Positions 1 to 6,427 of a stretch of DNA of 13,815 bases are shown piece after piece. The stretch lies in contig CAZGXU010000051.1 in the NCBI GenBank assembly GCA_964530075.1, positions 1 through 13,815 on the forward strand, read 5' to 3'. The notes beneath the pieces are model-generated. The model did no database searches and was not told where the DNA came from. It saw nothing but the letters and a program-made list of their open reading frames with translations. The stretch comes from JANQEA01 sp964530075 (GTDB taxonomy: Bacteria; Bipolaricaulota; Bipolaricaulia; UBA7950; UBA9294). Positions within the stretch are counted from its first letter, which is position 1. Each line of letters begins with the position of its first letter. The translations under genes and the position numbers were made by a program.

Positions 1-78
1 CTTCATGAGGCAACGAAGGGTCGCTCGAGTACATTCTTACGTGAGGCAACACGCAGAGTCCTCCGCCCGGACGGTTGA
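1..78 (+). other. Possible 3' end of an upstream gene (open frame to TGA at 76-78)
   Basis: Frame 1 is open from the window edge to a TGA at 76-78, giving 25 codons that end in RRVLRPDG. It could be the tail of a gene whose body lies outside the window. A second frame is also open, from 2 to 124, so the reading is not unique, as expected in GC-rich DNA. The stop overlaps the -35 box of the prfB promoter. No family can be assigned. Confidence 0.2.
6..50 (+). repeat. Short direct repeat TGAGGCAAC, two copies 36 bp apart
   Basis: TGAGGCAAC occurs at 6-14 and again at 42-50, upstream of the prfB promoter. The 8-bp core TGAGGCAA also appears on the minus strand at 13803-13810, ten bases upstream of the phnD -35 box. 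The two left copies are 12 codons apart, so they could simply be part of a coding tail. No function is assigned. Confidence 0.3.
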
Positions 79-103
79 GGCCGACCGCCGATTCCCCTAT
101 AAA
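75..103 (+). promoter_or_regulatory. Sigma70-type promoter of prfB
   Basis: TTGAGG (-35, 75-80) and TATAAA (-10, 98-103) are separated by exactly 17 bp. Transcription would start near 110, leaving a leader of about 30 nt before the prfB ATG at 141. A strong ribosome binding site, GGGAGGA, lies just upstream of that ATG at about 130-136. Confidence 0.65.
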
Positions 104-140
104 GGGCGGATCGATGGCGCATGACTACGGGAGGACGAGC

Positions 141-1236
141 ATGCACGAAGAGAGGATCGCGAGGCTGCAGGACCTGGTGAAGAGGATCGGTGATTCCCTT
201 TGACCCGGCGCGACTCCGAGGGGAGATCGACCGCCTCGAAGGGGAGATGGCGAGTCCCGGATTCTGGGAGGACCGCGACCGCGCGAGGAACGTGTCCCAG
301 CAGGTCGAGCGTGCGCGATCGAAGCTGACCGACTACCGCGATGTGAGCGCCGAACTCGAGGAGATCGACCTCCTTCACCGGATGGCCGTGGAGGCAGGAG
401 ACAACGCCGAACTCGAAGATCTCGGGGGGCGCCTCGTCGAGCTCGAGAGGCGCGTTCAACGCTTGCGGATCGAGACGGCGTTCTCCGGCGAGTACGACGA
501 CGGGAACTGCTATCTGTCGGTCAACGCCGGAGCGGGGGGGACCGATTCACAGGATTGGGCGGAGATGCTGTTGAGGATGTACGGGCGCTTCTGCGAGCGG
601 ACGGGATTCCGGGCGGCCCTCCTCGAGGTGAGTCCGGCCGAGGTGGCGGGGATTCGGAGCGCGACCCTGGAGGTGAAGGGGAGATACGCGTACGGAAATC
701 TGAGAGGGGAGAAGGGCGTCCATCGTCTGGTCCGCCTCTCCCCGTTCGACTCCGCCCATCGTCGACATACGTCGTTCGCCGCCGTATCGGTCGTCCCCGA
801 GGTGGAGGAGGCCGTTCTGCAGATCGATTCGAAGGAGCTCCGCATCGACACCTACCGCTCGTCCGGAGCCGGCGGGCAACACGTCAACGTGACCGACTCG
901 GCGGTCCGGATCACGCATCTCCCGACGGGGATCGTCGTTTCGTGCCAGAACGAGCGAAGCCAGCACCAGAACAAGGAGAACGCGATGCGCGTCCTCCGCG
1001 CCCGATTGAACGAACTCCTCCGTCAGCGACAGGCGGAGAGACTCGAGGAGCTGCAGGGGGAGCTGAAGGAGATCGAATGGGGGAGTCAGATCCGCTCGTA
1101 CGTCCTTCACCCGTACCAGATGGTGAAGGACCACCGCACGGGACACGAGACGGGGAACGTGGGCGCCGTCCTCGACGGAGATCTCGCCGGCTTTATCGAG
1201 GCATACCTGGAGCAATCGGCGAAAGGCCGAACGTGA
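141..1236 (+). CDS. prfB: Peptide chain release factor 2, made by programmed +1 frameshift
   Basis: Release factor 2 recognises UGA and UAA stop codons in the ribosome and triggers release of the finished protein. The gene is read in two parts. Codons 1-20 run from ATG 141 to CTT at 198-200. An in-frame TGA follows at 201-203, and shifting +1 continues the frame from GAC at 202 to the stop at 1234-1236, giving 364 residues, a usual RF2 length. The catalytic GGQ motif is at about residues 244-246. The stop-recognition tripeptide SPF, which distinguishes RF2 from RF1, is at about 200-202. The N-terminal part contains the typical coiled-coil region. The ATG at 141 was chosen because it has a good ribosome binding site and a well-placed promoter. 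The gene ends in TGA, its own target codon. Low RF2 lets ribosomes stall and shift, so expression is self-limiting, as known for the family. Confidence 0.97.
189..204 (+). promoter_or_regulatory. prfB programmed +1 frameshift site
   Basis: The slippery sequence CTT-TGA-C lies at 198-204 and is identical to the canonical prfB site. GGTGAT at 189-194 sits three bases upstream of CTT and matches the complement of the 16S rRNA 3' end, in the place where E. coli has its stimulatory Shine-Dalgarno-like AGGGGG. Its pairing register with the anti-SD differs from the E. coli one. The ORF before the site (141-203) and the ORF after it differ by exactly +1. Confidence 0.95.
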
Positions 1237-1253
1237 GCGCCTCCGATGTCGCC

Positions 1254-1282
1254 TTGCTCTCTCTAACAAAGGCTGCTACAAT
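1254..1282 (+). promoter_or_regulatory. Strong sigma70-type promoter with extended -10, for the ribbon-helix-helix gene
   Basis: TTGCTC (-35, 1254-1259) and TACAAT (-10, 1277-1282) are 17 bp apart. A TG at 1274-1275, one base before the -10, makes it an extended -10 promoter. It lies in the 79-bp gap after prfB. The predicted start is near 1289, about 27 nt before the GTG start codon at 1316. Confidence 0.7.
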
Positions 1283-1294
1283 ACAATCTACAAC
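1277..1294 (+). promoter_or_regulatory. TACAA repeat cluster over the -10 box, candidate operator
   Basis: TACAA occurs three times, at 1277-1281, 1282-1286 and 1289-1293, covering the -10 box and the predicted transcription start. Ribbon-helix-helix repressors often bind short tandem sites over their own promoters, and the next gene encodes such a protein, so self-regulation is a reasonable inference. The repeats could also just be AT-rich promoter sequence. Confidence 0.35.
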
Positions 1295-1315
1295 GTATAT
1301 CAAAAGGGGGATCTC

Positions 1316-1486
1316 GTGCCGAAGCAGCTCCTGGATAAGATCTCGATCTACGTGCCGAAGAGCAAGATCGACCAACGGCCGGTCGAACGGCTGCTGAAGT
1401 TGGCTCAGGCGAAGGATCGCTCGGTGAATTACTTGGTGGTCGAGGCGATCCTCGAATTCCTCAAGCGGGAGGAGAAGAAGGGATAG
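1316..1486 (+). CDS. Small ribbon-helix-helix (CopG/Arc-like) putative DNA-binding protein
   Basis: This is a 56-residue protein starting with GTG at 1316 and ending with TAG at 1484-1486. The start is supported by AGGGGG at about 1305-1310 and by the promoter at 1254-1282. The layout fits a ribbon-helix-helix fold: a short polar beta strand at about residues 8-14 (KISIYVP), helix 1 at about 20-33 (RPVERLLKLAQAK), a turn with RSVNYL at about 35-40, and helix 2 at about 38-52 ending in a charged tail. Such proteins dimerise, and the paired strands enter the DNA major groove. No toxin-like partner gene is adjacent, since the next gene is convergent ruvX, so a toxin-antitoxin role is not supported. 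A transcriptional regulator, perhaps of itself, is the best guess. The last 26 bp overlap the 3' end of ruvX on the other strand. Confidence 0.75.
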   Translation: MPKQLLDKISIYVPKSKIDQRPVERLLKLAQAKDRSVNYLVVEAILEFLKREEKKG

Positions 1487-1931
1487 CTCCGTTCTTCGAA
1501 TTCGGCGACTGGTCTGAGGAGTTCCGCCGGTCGAGATGGCCTTGAAGGATCAATACCGCGGAGAGGCTGTCCCGGAGATGCTTTCTTCGACGTCTCGGCA
1601 GATCGGCGTCGAGCAAGACGCGCTCGGCCTCGCTACTGGTCAGGCGCTCATCGAACAGCTCGACCGGAAGCCCGGCCTCCCGTCGAATCCGATCGGCGAA
1701 TTTCTCCGCTTCAAGCGCCATCCCGCCGCGTGAGCCGTTCATGTTGAGAGGCCATCCGACGACGACTGCCGCCACGTCGTGTCGGCGGATCAGCGTGGTC
1801 ATGGCGTCGAGATCCCACTCCTCCGATCGGCCGCGAACGTACGTTGGGAGCGGGGTGGCGAGGATCCCCTCCTCGTCGCTGAGCGCCAGCCCGATTCGCC
1901 GCCGGCCGTAATCGATTCCGAGGATCCTCAT
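1461..1931 (-). CDS. ruvX: RuvX/YqgF-family putative pre-16S rRNA nuclease or Holliday junction resolvase
   Basis: The protein has 156 residues with the RNase H-like fold signature of the YqgF/RuvX family: GIDYGRRRIGLALSD at the N-terminus with Asp7, VVVGWPLNMNG at about 56-66, DERLTS with Glu95, and a closing DSLSAVLILQ with Asp121. These acidic residues match the family's metal-binding catalytic set. Members process the 16S rRNA 5' end in E. coli and have been proposed as Holliday junction resolvases. The ATG at 1929-1931 overlaps the ruvA stop as ATGA, so translation is probably coupled. The family core ends near residue 135. The last 20 or so residues are a polar Ser/Pro/Asn-rich tail lying over the end of the convergent ribbon-helix-helix gene. 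Its cellular role here, RNA processing or recombination, cannot be settled from sequence. Confidence 0.93.
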   Translation of the reverse strand: MRILGIDYGRRRIGLALSDEEGILATPLPTYVRGRSEEWDLDAMTTLIRRHDVAAVVVGWPLNMNGSRGGMALEAEKFADRIRREAGLPVELFDERLTSSEAERVLLDADLPRRRRKHLRDSLSAVLILQGHLDRRNSSDQSPNSKNGAIPSSPPA

Positions 1932-2509
1932 CCGCGGCTGCCCAGGATCTCCAAAGCCCGACGGACGATCTCCTGGGGGGGGAGATCGCGGCCGCCCAGC
2001 CGCTGAAGCGCCTCGCGGGCCTCGCGAGGCGAGAAGCCGAGTCTTGAGGTAAGCGCGCGCAGCGCCGTCTCCTCTCCCGCGGAGAGAAGGAACTCGCGCG
2101 GCGGCCCCGGCCCGCCGATCTTGTCGCGTAGGTCGACGAGGATCCTTTCGGCCGTCTTCTTGCCCACGCCCTTCACGTCGGTCAGCCGAACGACATCGCC
2201 GGAGGAGACGGCTTCGATCAGGTCCTTGAGCGGTAGGGCCGAGAGGATCTGCAACGCGAGCCTCGGGCCGACTTGACCGACCGTGAGCAGCTGGCAGAAG
2301 GCCTCACGTTCGTCCGGCGACGCGAAGCCGTACAGCTGCATCGAGTCGTCGCGGACGATGAGGTGCGTGTACAGGAGCGCCTCGTGTCCTTCGGTCAGCT
2401 CGCGGAGCGCCGTCGTCGTGGCGAACGCTCGGTACGCGATGCCGCCGGTGTCGATGACGACGTAATCGGCGCCGATTCGGACGACCTCCCCGGTCAGTGA
2501 ATCGATCAT
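1928..2509 (-). CDS. ruvA: Holliday junction branch migration protein RuvA
   Basis: RuvA binds four-way DNA junctions as a tetramer and loads the RuvB motor for branch migration. The 193-residue protein has the expected three parts: an N-terminal OB-fold (about 1-62) with VIDTGGIAYR and the VRDD..QLYGF segment, two helix-hairpin-helix motifs (about 74-89 with VGQVGPRLAL, and 109-124 with VKGVGKKTAERIL), and a short C-terminal three-helix domain (about 147-193) that contacts RuvB in known members. The start is MIDSLTGEV at 2509, the usual RuvA beginning. A longer frame upstream only reads over the previous gene. It overlaps yigZ upstream and ruvX downstream by ATGA. Neither ruvB nor ruvC is in the window. 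Confidence 0.96.
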   Translation of the reverse strand: MIDSLTGEVVRIGADYVVIDTGGIAYRAFATTTALRELTEGHEALLYTHLIVRDDSMQLYGFASPDEREAFCQLLTVGQVGPRLALQILSALPLKDLIEAVSSGDVVRLTDVKGVGKKTAERILVDLRDKIGGPGPPREFLLSAGEETALRALTSRLGFSPREAREALQRLGGRDLPPQEIVRRALEILGSRG

Positions 2510-3117
2510 CCGAGCACCTCGGTCGAAGCGCGGTCTCCGGTCGCCTCGCGGATCGTCCCGCGGAAGGCCGCGACTCCGCTCGGCGCGAGGCCCACCCGGA
2601 TTTCGGCCGTCTCGCCGAATCGGACGTCCCTCACCTCGGCCCCGCATCGATGGATCGTCGCCATGACTCCCGAGTTTACGTCCGCGGGGAACCGGATCAA
2701 CACGTCGACGGTGACGCGGCGAACGACGACGCGAGCGGTTTCGAGCGCCGCGTCCGTCGCGTCGGAGTAGGCTCGGATCAGCCCACCGATGCCGAGCTTC
2801 GTCCCGCCGAAGTACCGGACGACGACGGCGAGGACGTTCAACAGATCGGTCTCCTCGAGCCGGCGGAGGATCGGTAGGCCGGCCGATCCGGACGGTTCGC
2901 CGGCGTCGTCCGACGCGGCGATCGGGCCGGGGGACGCGACGAGACGATAGGCGGCGCAGTGATGCGCCGCGTCGTGATAGGCGCGACGGACCTCGGCGAT
3001 CCTCGCCTCGGCCTCCTCCGGGGAGTCGACCGGATGGACGAACGACAGAAAGCGGGACTTCTTCCGGCAGATCCGCCCCTTCGCCGGCTCGGCGAGCGTC
3101 CGATAGGAATCGATCAT
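2506..3117 (-). CDS. YigZ/IMPACT (UPF0029) family protein
   Basis: This 203-residue protein carries the family signature DDAGEPSGSAGLPIL at about residues 70-84 and VVRYFGGTKLGIGGLIRAY at about 99-117, with a conserved His pair at about 52-53. A second smaller alpha/beta domain follows at about 135-203, as in E. coli YigZ. Eukaryotic IMPACT proteins modulate the GCN2 stress kinase. The bacterial proteins are linked to nucleic-acid or ribosome binding, but no reaction is firmly established. The ATG at 3117 overlaps the upstream gene's stop and the TGA overlaps the ruvA ATG, both as ATGA. The long open frame continuing upstream to 3459 overlaps the previous gene and is not coding. Confidence 0.92.
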   Translation of the reverse strand: MIDSYRTLAEPAKGRICRKKSRFLSFVHPVDSPEEAEARIAEVRRAYHDAAHHCAAYRLVASPGPIAASDDAGEPSGSAGLPILRRLEETDLLNVLAVVVRYFGGTKLGIGGLIRAYSDATDAALETARVVVRRVTVDVLIRFPADVNSGVMATIHRCGAEVRDVRFGETAEIRVGLAPSGVAAFRGTIREATGDRASTEVLG

Positions 3118-3869
3118 GTCCGCCCGACGAGCTCGACGTCCGGTTCGTCCTTGAGGGACTCGACGAGGGCGAACGCGTCCCGCACGGCCGCTCCCTCGCC
3201 CTCGATCAGAAGCGAGACGGCTCCGGCGCCGATCCCCACGCCGCCGGACGTCACGTGAATCGCGCGGACGGGAAAGAGCGTCTCCAGGGCTTCGATCTCG
3301 GTGACCACGCGGGCGTGCAACGGGAAGATCCCGCACGGAATCCCCATCTGAAGCTCCACACGGCCGATCCCCATCTCGCGGGAGAGCTCGACGATCGAGG
3401 TGTGAACCGACTTTGACAGCCCGATCGGCGCGACGATCTCGACCCCGCGGGCGAGGCACGTCGCGACATAGCGGCCGACCGTCCCCCCGGTCGAGCTCCC
3501 CATTAGGACCCCGACGACGCCCTCCGGATCGAGCGCGTTCCCTCCCTTGACCACTACGTCACCCGCCGCGAGCGAGGCGGGCGTCTCGTCGGGGCTCGTC
3601 TCGACCGGCTTCCCGCAGTCGAGGACGATCTCCCCCTTCTCCCCGAGCCGTGCGTTGATGTTCCACCGGTCGTCGATGAACCCGGCGACGAACGCGCTGC
3701 GATCGACCGGCCCGCCGAGGAGTTCTTCGGCGACGTAGGCGTTGGTTGTGCCGAGCGCGATCACGATCCGGCCTCGCTTGAGCGCGGCCTTGACCTGGGG
3801 CAACGCGACGACCCCCTTGGCGATCAGGCGCCTGGACATCGGCGGGGTCAGGACCACGGATGCTCTCAT
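3114..3869 (-). CDS. Conserved-looking protein of unknown function, first gene of the ruvA operon
   Basis: I do not recognise this 251-residue protein. It is soluble, with no signal peptide or membrane segment, and looks like an alpha/beta enzyme rich in glycine loops: ALGTTNAYVAEELLGG near residue 38, KGGNALD near 107, MGSSTGGTVGRY near 121, and TSGGVGIGAGAVSLLIEGEG near 212. The GSSTGGT and GGVGIGAG stretches could bind a phosphate or nucleotide, but that is inference. The ATG at 3869 is preferred over an in-frame ATG at 3917, because GAGGTG (3874-3879 on the plus strand) lies four bases upstream and the longer form would read through the promoter. It leads the operon and overlaps yigZ by ATGA, so it is probably co-expressed with ruvA and ruvX. 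Confidence 0.8.
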   Translation of the reverse strand: MRASVVLTPPMSRRLIAKGVVALPQVKAALKRGRIVIALGTTNAYVAEELLGGPVDRSAFVAGFIDDRWNINARLGEKGEIVLDCGKPVETSPDETPASLAAGDVVVKGGNALDPEGVVGVLMGSSTGGTVGRYVATCLARGVEIVAPIGLSKSVHTSIVELSREMGIGRVELQMGIPCGIFPLHARVVTEIEALETLFPVRAIHVTSGGVGIGAGAVSLLIEGEGAAVRDAFALVESLKDEPDVELVGRT

Positions 3870-3881
3870 CGCACACCTCGA

Positions 3882-3911
3882 TTCGCGTTGGGATTGGGGA
3901 TATGCTATAAG
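3882..3911 (+). promoter_or_regulatory. Promoter of the acyl-CoA synthetase operon (extended -10)
   Basis: TATAAG at 3906-3911 is preceded by TG at 3903-3904, one base away, making an extended -10. The -35 is poor: TTCGCG at 3882-3887 with an 18-bp spacer. The start would be near 3918, giving a leader of about 42 nt that includes a small CCCG/CGGG hairpin (3933-3936 with 3943-3946) next to the weak ribosome binding site GGGGTGG (about 3944-3950). Confidence 0.5.
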
Positions 3912-3930
3912 AAGCACACTTCCCGATCAA
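3902..3930 (-). promoter_or_regulatory. Divergent promoter of the unknown-yigZ-ruvA-ruvX operon
   Basis: On the minus strand, TTGATC (plus 3925-3930) and TAGCAT (plus 3902-3907) are separated by 17 bp and match the sigma70 consensus at four of six positions each. The -10 overlaps the -10 of the plus-strand promoter, so polymerase could occupy only one of the two at a time. Confidence 0.45.
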
Positions 3931-3959
3931 AACCCGCCGTTTCGGGGTGGTCGACACAG

Positions 3960-5585
3960 ATGCACTATGACAGGGAGCAGTATCGGAAAGAGGTCGAGGC
4001 ATTCCGCTGGGAGATCCCGAAGGACTACAACATCGTCGACGTCGTCGAGGGCCACGCGAAGCGGAATCCGGGCAAGGTCGCGGTGATCTGGGAAGGCGCC
4101 GACGGGAACGAACGGCGCGTCGCCTACGCGGAGCTGGTCGACGGGACACGGCGGTTCGGGAGCGCCCTGATCGGCCTCGGCGTGGAGAAGGGCGATCCGG
4201 TCCTTCACGTCCTTCCCCGTCTCCCCGAGGCGCACATGGCGCAGTTGGGGACGTTCGCCGTCGGCGGCGTGGCGGTCCCGTGCTCCGAGATGCTGAAGAG
4301 CAAGGAGGTCGCCTACCGCTCCCGGGTGAGCGGAGCGAAGGTGATCGTCGCCGACGTCTCGACGGCGGAGACGGTCGACGCGGCGCGCGGCGAATGCCCG
4401 CTATCGACGTTCATCGTGATCGGGTCGAAACGGCCGCGCGACGGCTGGCTCCGGTTCGAGGACCTCGTTGCACAGGCCGATCCGACCGTGGAGAAGGTGA
4501 AGATCACGGCGGACGATCCGATGACGATCAACTTCACCTCGGGGACGACGGGAAATCCGAAGCCGGTCGTCCACAAACACCGATGGATGTACTGCCACAA
4601 CCGCGTGACGGCGCGCTACTGGTACGACGCCGACGGGGACGACGTGATCTGGGCGACGACGGCGCCCGGATGGGCGAAGTGGTACTGGAGCCCGATCGGC
4701 GTGTCGTTGACGAGCGGGGCGACGCAGTTCATGTACAACGGCCGCTACGACGCCGACAAGTACCTCGAGCTGATGGAGAAGCACAAGATCACGAAGCTAT
4801 GCGCGACACCGACCGAGTACCGCCTGTTCGCGCAGCACCCCGACATGGCGAAACACCGCCTGGTGCTGGAGGACGCCCTCTCGGCCGGCGAGCCGTTGAA
4901 CGTCGAGCCGATCGAGGCGTTCAGACGGGCATACGGGGTGACGATCCGCGACGGCTACGGCCAGACGGAGAGCATCTGCCTCGCCTGCAACCTGCCCGGG
5001 ATGCCGGTCAAGCCTGGGGCGATGGGGATGCCGACCCCGGGCCCCGGCGTCGTCCTGATCGATCAGGACGGGAACGCCGTCCCGCAGGGGGAGATCGGCG
5101 AGATCTCGTTGAAGCCGGAGAGCCCTGCGATCTTCGACGGCTACTGGAACGCGCCCGAGCTCGATGAGGAGGTCTTCGCCGGCGGGTGGTACCGGACCGG
5201 CGACCTCGCGCGGATGGACGAGGACGGCTACCTCTTCTTCGAAGGGCGCGCCGACGACGTCATCCTCACGTCGGGGTATCGGATCGGGCCGTTCGAGGTC
5301 GAGGACGCGCTCGTCAGTCATCCGGCGGTGGTCGAGGCGGCGGCCGTGGCGGCGCCGCACCGGGAGCGGGGCGAGATCGTCAAGGCGTTCGTCGTCCTGG
5401 CCGCCGGCTACGAGCCGTCCGACGGGCTGACGAAGGAGCTCCAGGATCACGTGAAGAGCGTCGCCGCGCCGTACAAGTACCCGCGGGCGGTCGAGTACGT
5501 AACCGAGCTGCCGAAAACGGCCAGCGGGAAGATCAAGCGGGCCGAGCTGAAGAGGGCGGAATGGCAGGGCTGGGATCGACGATGA
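3960..5585 (+). CDS. Acyl-CoA synthetase (AMP-forming), medium-chain/MACS-like
   Basis: This adenylate-forming enzyme would join a carboxylic acid to CoA through an acyl-AMP intermediate, using ATP. The 541-residue protein is full length for the family. It has the phosphate loop TSGTTGNPKP at about 193-202, the ATP-binding YGQTE at 333-337, YRTGD at 411-415, the hinge and CoA region GRADDVILTSGYRIGPFEVE after it, and PKTASGKIKR with the catalytic lysine at 524. The N-terminal FRWEIPKDYNIVDV and the segment GWAKWYWSPIG resemble the medium-chain acyl-CoA synthetase group. The exact acid cannot be told. The ATG at 3960 was chosen because it matches family starts, although its ribosome binding site is weak. 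The in-frame ATG at 3888 lies upstream of the predicted -10. The stop overlaps the next gene as ATGA. Confidence 0.93.
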   Translation: MHYDREQYRKEVEAFRWEIPKDYNIVDVVEGHAKRNPGKVAVIWEGADGNERRVAYAELVDGTRRFGSALIGLGVEKGDPVLHVLPRLPEAHMAQLGTFAVGGVAVPCSEMLKSKEVAYRSRVSGAKVIVADVSTAETVDAARGECPLSTFIVIGSKRPRDGWLRFEDLVAQADPTVEKVKITADDPMTINFTSGTTGNPKPVVHKHRWMYCHNRVTARYWYDADGDDVIWATTAPGWAKWYWSPIGVSLTSGATQFMYNGRYDADKYLELMEKHKITKLCATPTEYRLFAQHPDMAKHRLVLEDALSAGEPLNVEPIEAFRRAYGVTIRDGYGQTESICLACNLPGMPVKPGAMGMPTPGPGVVLIDQDGNAVPQGEIGEISLKPESPAIFDGYWNAPELDEEVFAGGWYRTGDLARMDEDGYLFFEGRADDVILTSGYRIGPFEVEDALVSHPAVVEAAAVAAPHRERGEIVKAFVVLAAGYEPSDGLTKELQDHVKSVAAPYKYPRAVEYVTELPKTASGKIKRAELKRAEWQGWDRR

Positions 5586-6427
5586 AGACCCGCCTCCTGT
5601 GGGTGTCGGCCGCTGCGCTCTGTGGGTTCTTGATCCACGCCGCGACCGTTGTCGGGGGGGGAGTCACCTTCGGCGTGCCGATCTACGCGCTCGACGTCTC
5701 CGGTGCACTGGACCGGGTCCCGATCGCCGTCGAGGCGGCGTTCGCCGAGGTGGAAGAGGCGCTGGTCGATCTCGGCGTTCCGCCGGACGATCTCGAGGAG
5801 GTTCGGGAACGGATCGACGAGACGCTCGTTCAGATCGACGACTTCGCCCGGACGTTTCCCTCTCTTCTCCCCGTCCCCCTGCTGGGGGGTGCCGTCGAGA
5901 TCTCCCTCCCCCTGGTCGTCGTCGACAGCCTTCGCTTCACCGGGGGGGTACTGAACGACGGATTGGTGCGCGGCGCCGCGCGACTCGCGGGCGCGGAGAT
6001 CCCGCAACCCCTGTTCGACGAAACGTTCGACTCTGAGGGCTTCTCCGGCTCGGCGACGATTGACGTCGCGTTCTCTTCCTGGCTGCTGTCGACCGACGTG
6101 GTGAAGCGGTTCGACGCCCTCGTCCTTGCGCTGACGCTCGGAGGGGGGATCGATCTGATCGGGGGCGAGATCCGGCCCCTCATCGACCTCGACGTTCCTC
6201 CCGAACTCGAGGGCGGGGTGGCCGATGCCCTGGCGGCCCTTCACCTCGATGAGATGGCGTGGTCGTCCTTCGCCGTCCACGGCGTGGTCGGGCTCGAGAT
6301 CGGCCCGCCGTTCCTCCGGCTCTACGGGGACGTCCGGTTCCTCCTCCCGCTGAGTGGGACGGCGAGCTGGTGGGATCTTCGCCCCGGCGGATGGGCGGCC
6401 GTACTGGGGGTGGTGATCCGATTCTGA
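5582..6427 (+). CDS. Secreted protein of unknown function, probable outer-membrane or periplasmic
   Basis: I do not recognise a family. The 281-residue protein starts with a clear signal peptide: MKTR, then a hydrophobic stretch to about residue 18, and a likely cleavage site near HAA (19-21). There is no lipobox cysteine in cleavage position. A charged helical segment rich in Glu/Asp at about 42-85 may form a coiled coil. The rest alternates hydrophobic and polar residues with many glycines, and the chain ends in a strand-like segment closing with Phe (VLGVVIRF). This is the pattern of outer-membrane beta-barrels recognised by the BAM machinery, so an outer-membrane location is inferred. Its ATG overlaps the acyl-CoA synthetase stop as ATGA, and its TGA shares one base with the cdd ATG. 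It lacks a strong ribosome binding site of its own and is probably translationally coupled. Confidence 0.8.
   Translation: MKTRLLWVSAAALCGFLIHAATVVGGGVTFGVPIYALDVSGALDRVPIAVEAAFAEVEEALVDLGVPPDDLEEVRERIDETLVQIDDFARTFPSLLPVPLLGGAVEISLPLVVVDSLRFTGGVLNDGLVRGAARLAGAEIPQPLFDETFDSEGFSGSATIDVAFSSWLLSTDVVKRFDALVLALTLGGGIDLIGGEIRPLIDLDVPPELEGGVADALAALHLDEMAWSSFAVHGVVGLEIGPPFLRLYGDVRFLLPLSGTASWWDLRPGGWAAVLGVVIRF

Noticed and set aside
6..50. Possible CRISPR repeat (TGAGGCAAC at 36-bp spacing)
   Set aside because: There are only two copies, the 9-bp unit is too short, and no cas genes or further spacers are seen.
555..1397. Long plus-strand open frame over prfB in another frame
   Set aside because: It lies inside prfB with Arg/Gly/Pro-rich low-complexity translation, a usual by-product of GC-rich coding sequence. 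prfB has clear motifs.
1316..1486. Toxin-antitoxin module based on the ribbon-helix-helix protein
   Set aside because: No small toxin-like gene lies next to it. Upstream is prfB and downstream is convergent ruvX.
4280..5167. 295-codon open frame inside the acyl-CoA synthetase gene
   Set aside because: Its translation is Arg/Gly/Asp-rich with no motif, and the real enzyme occupies the same DNA in another frame.
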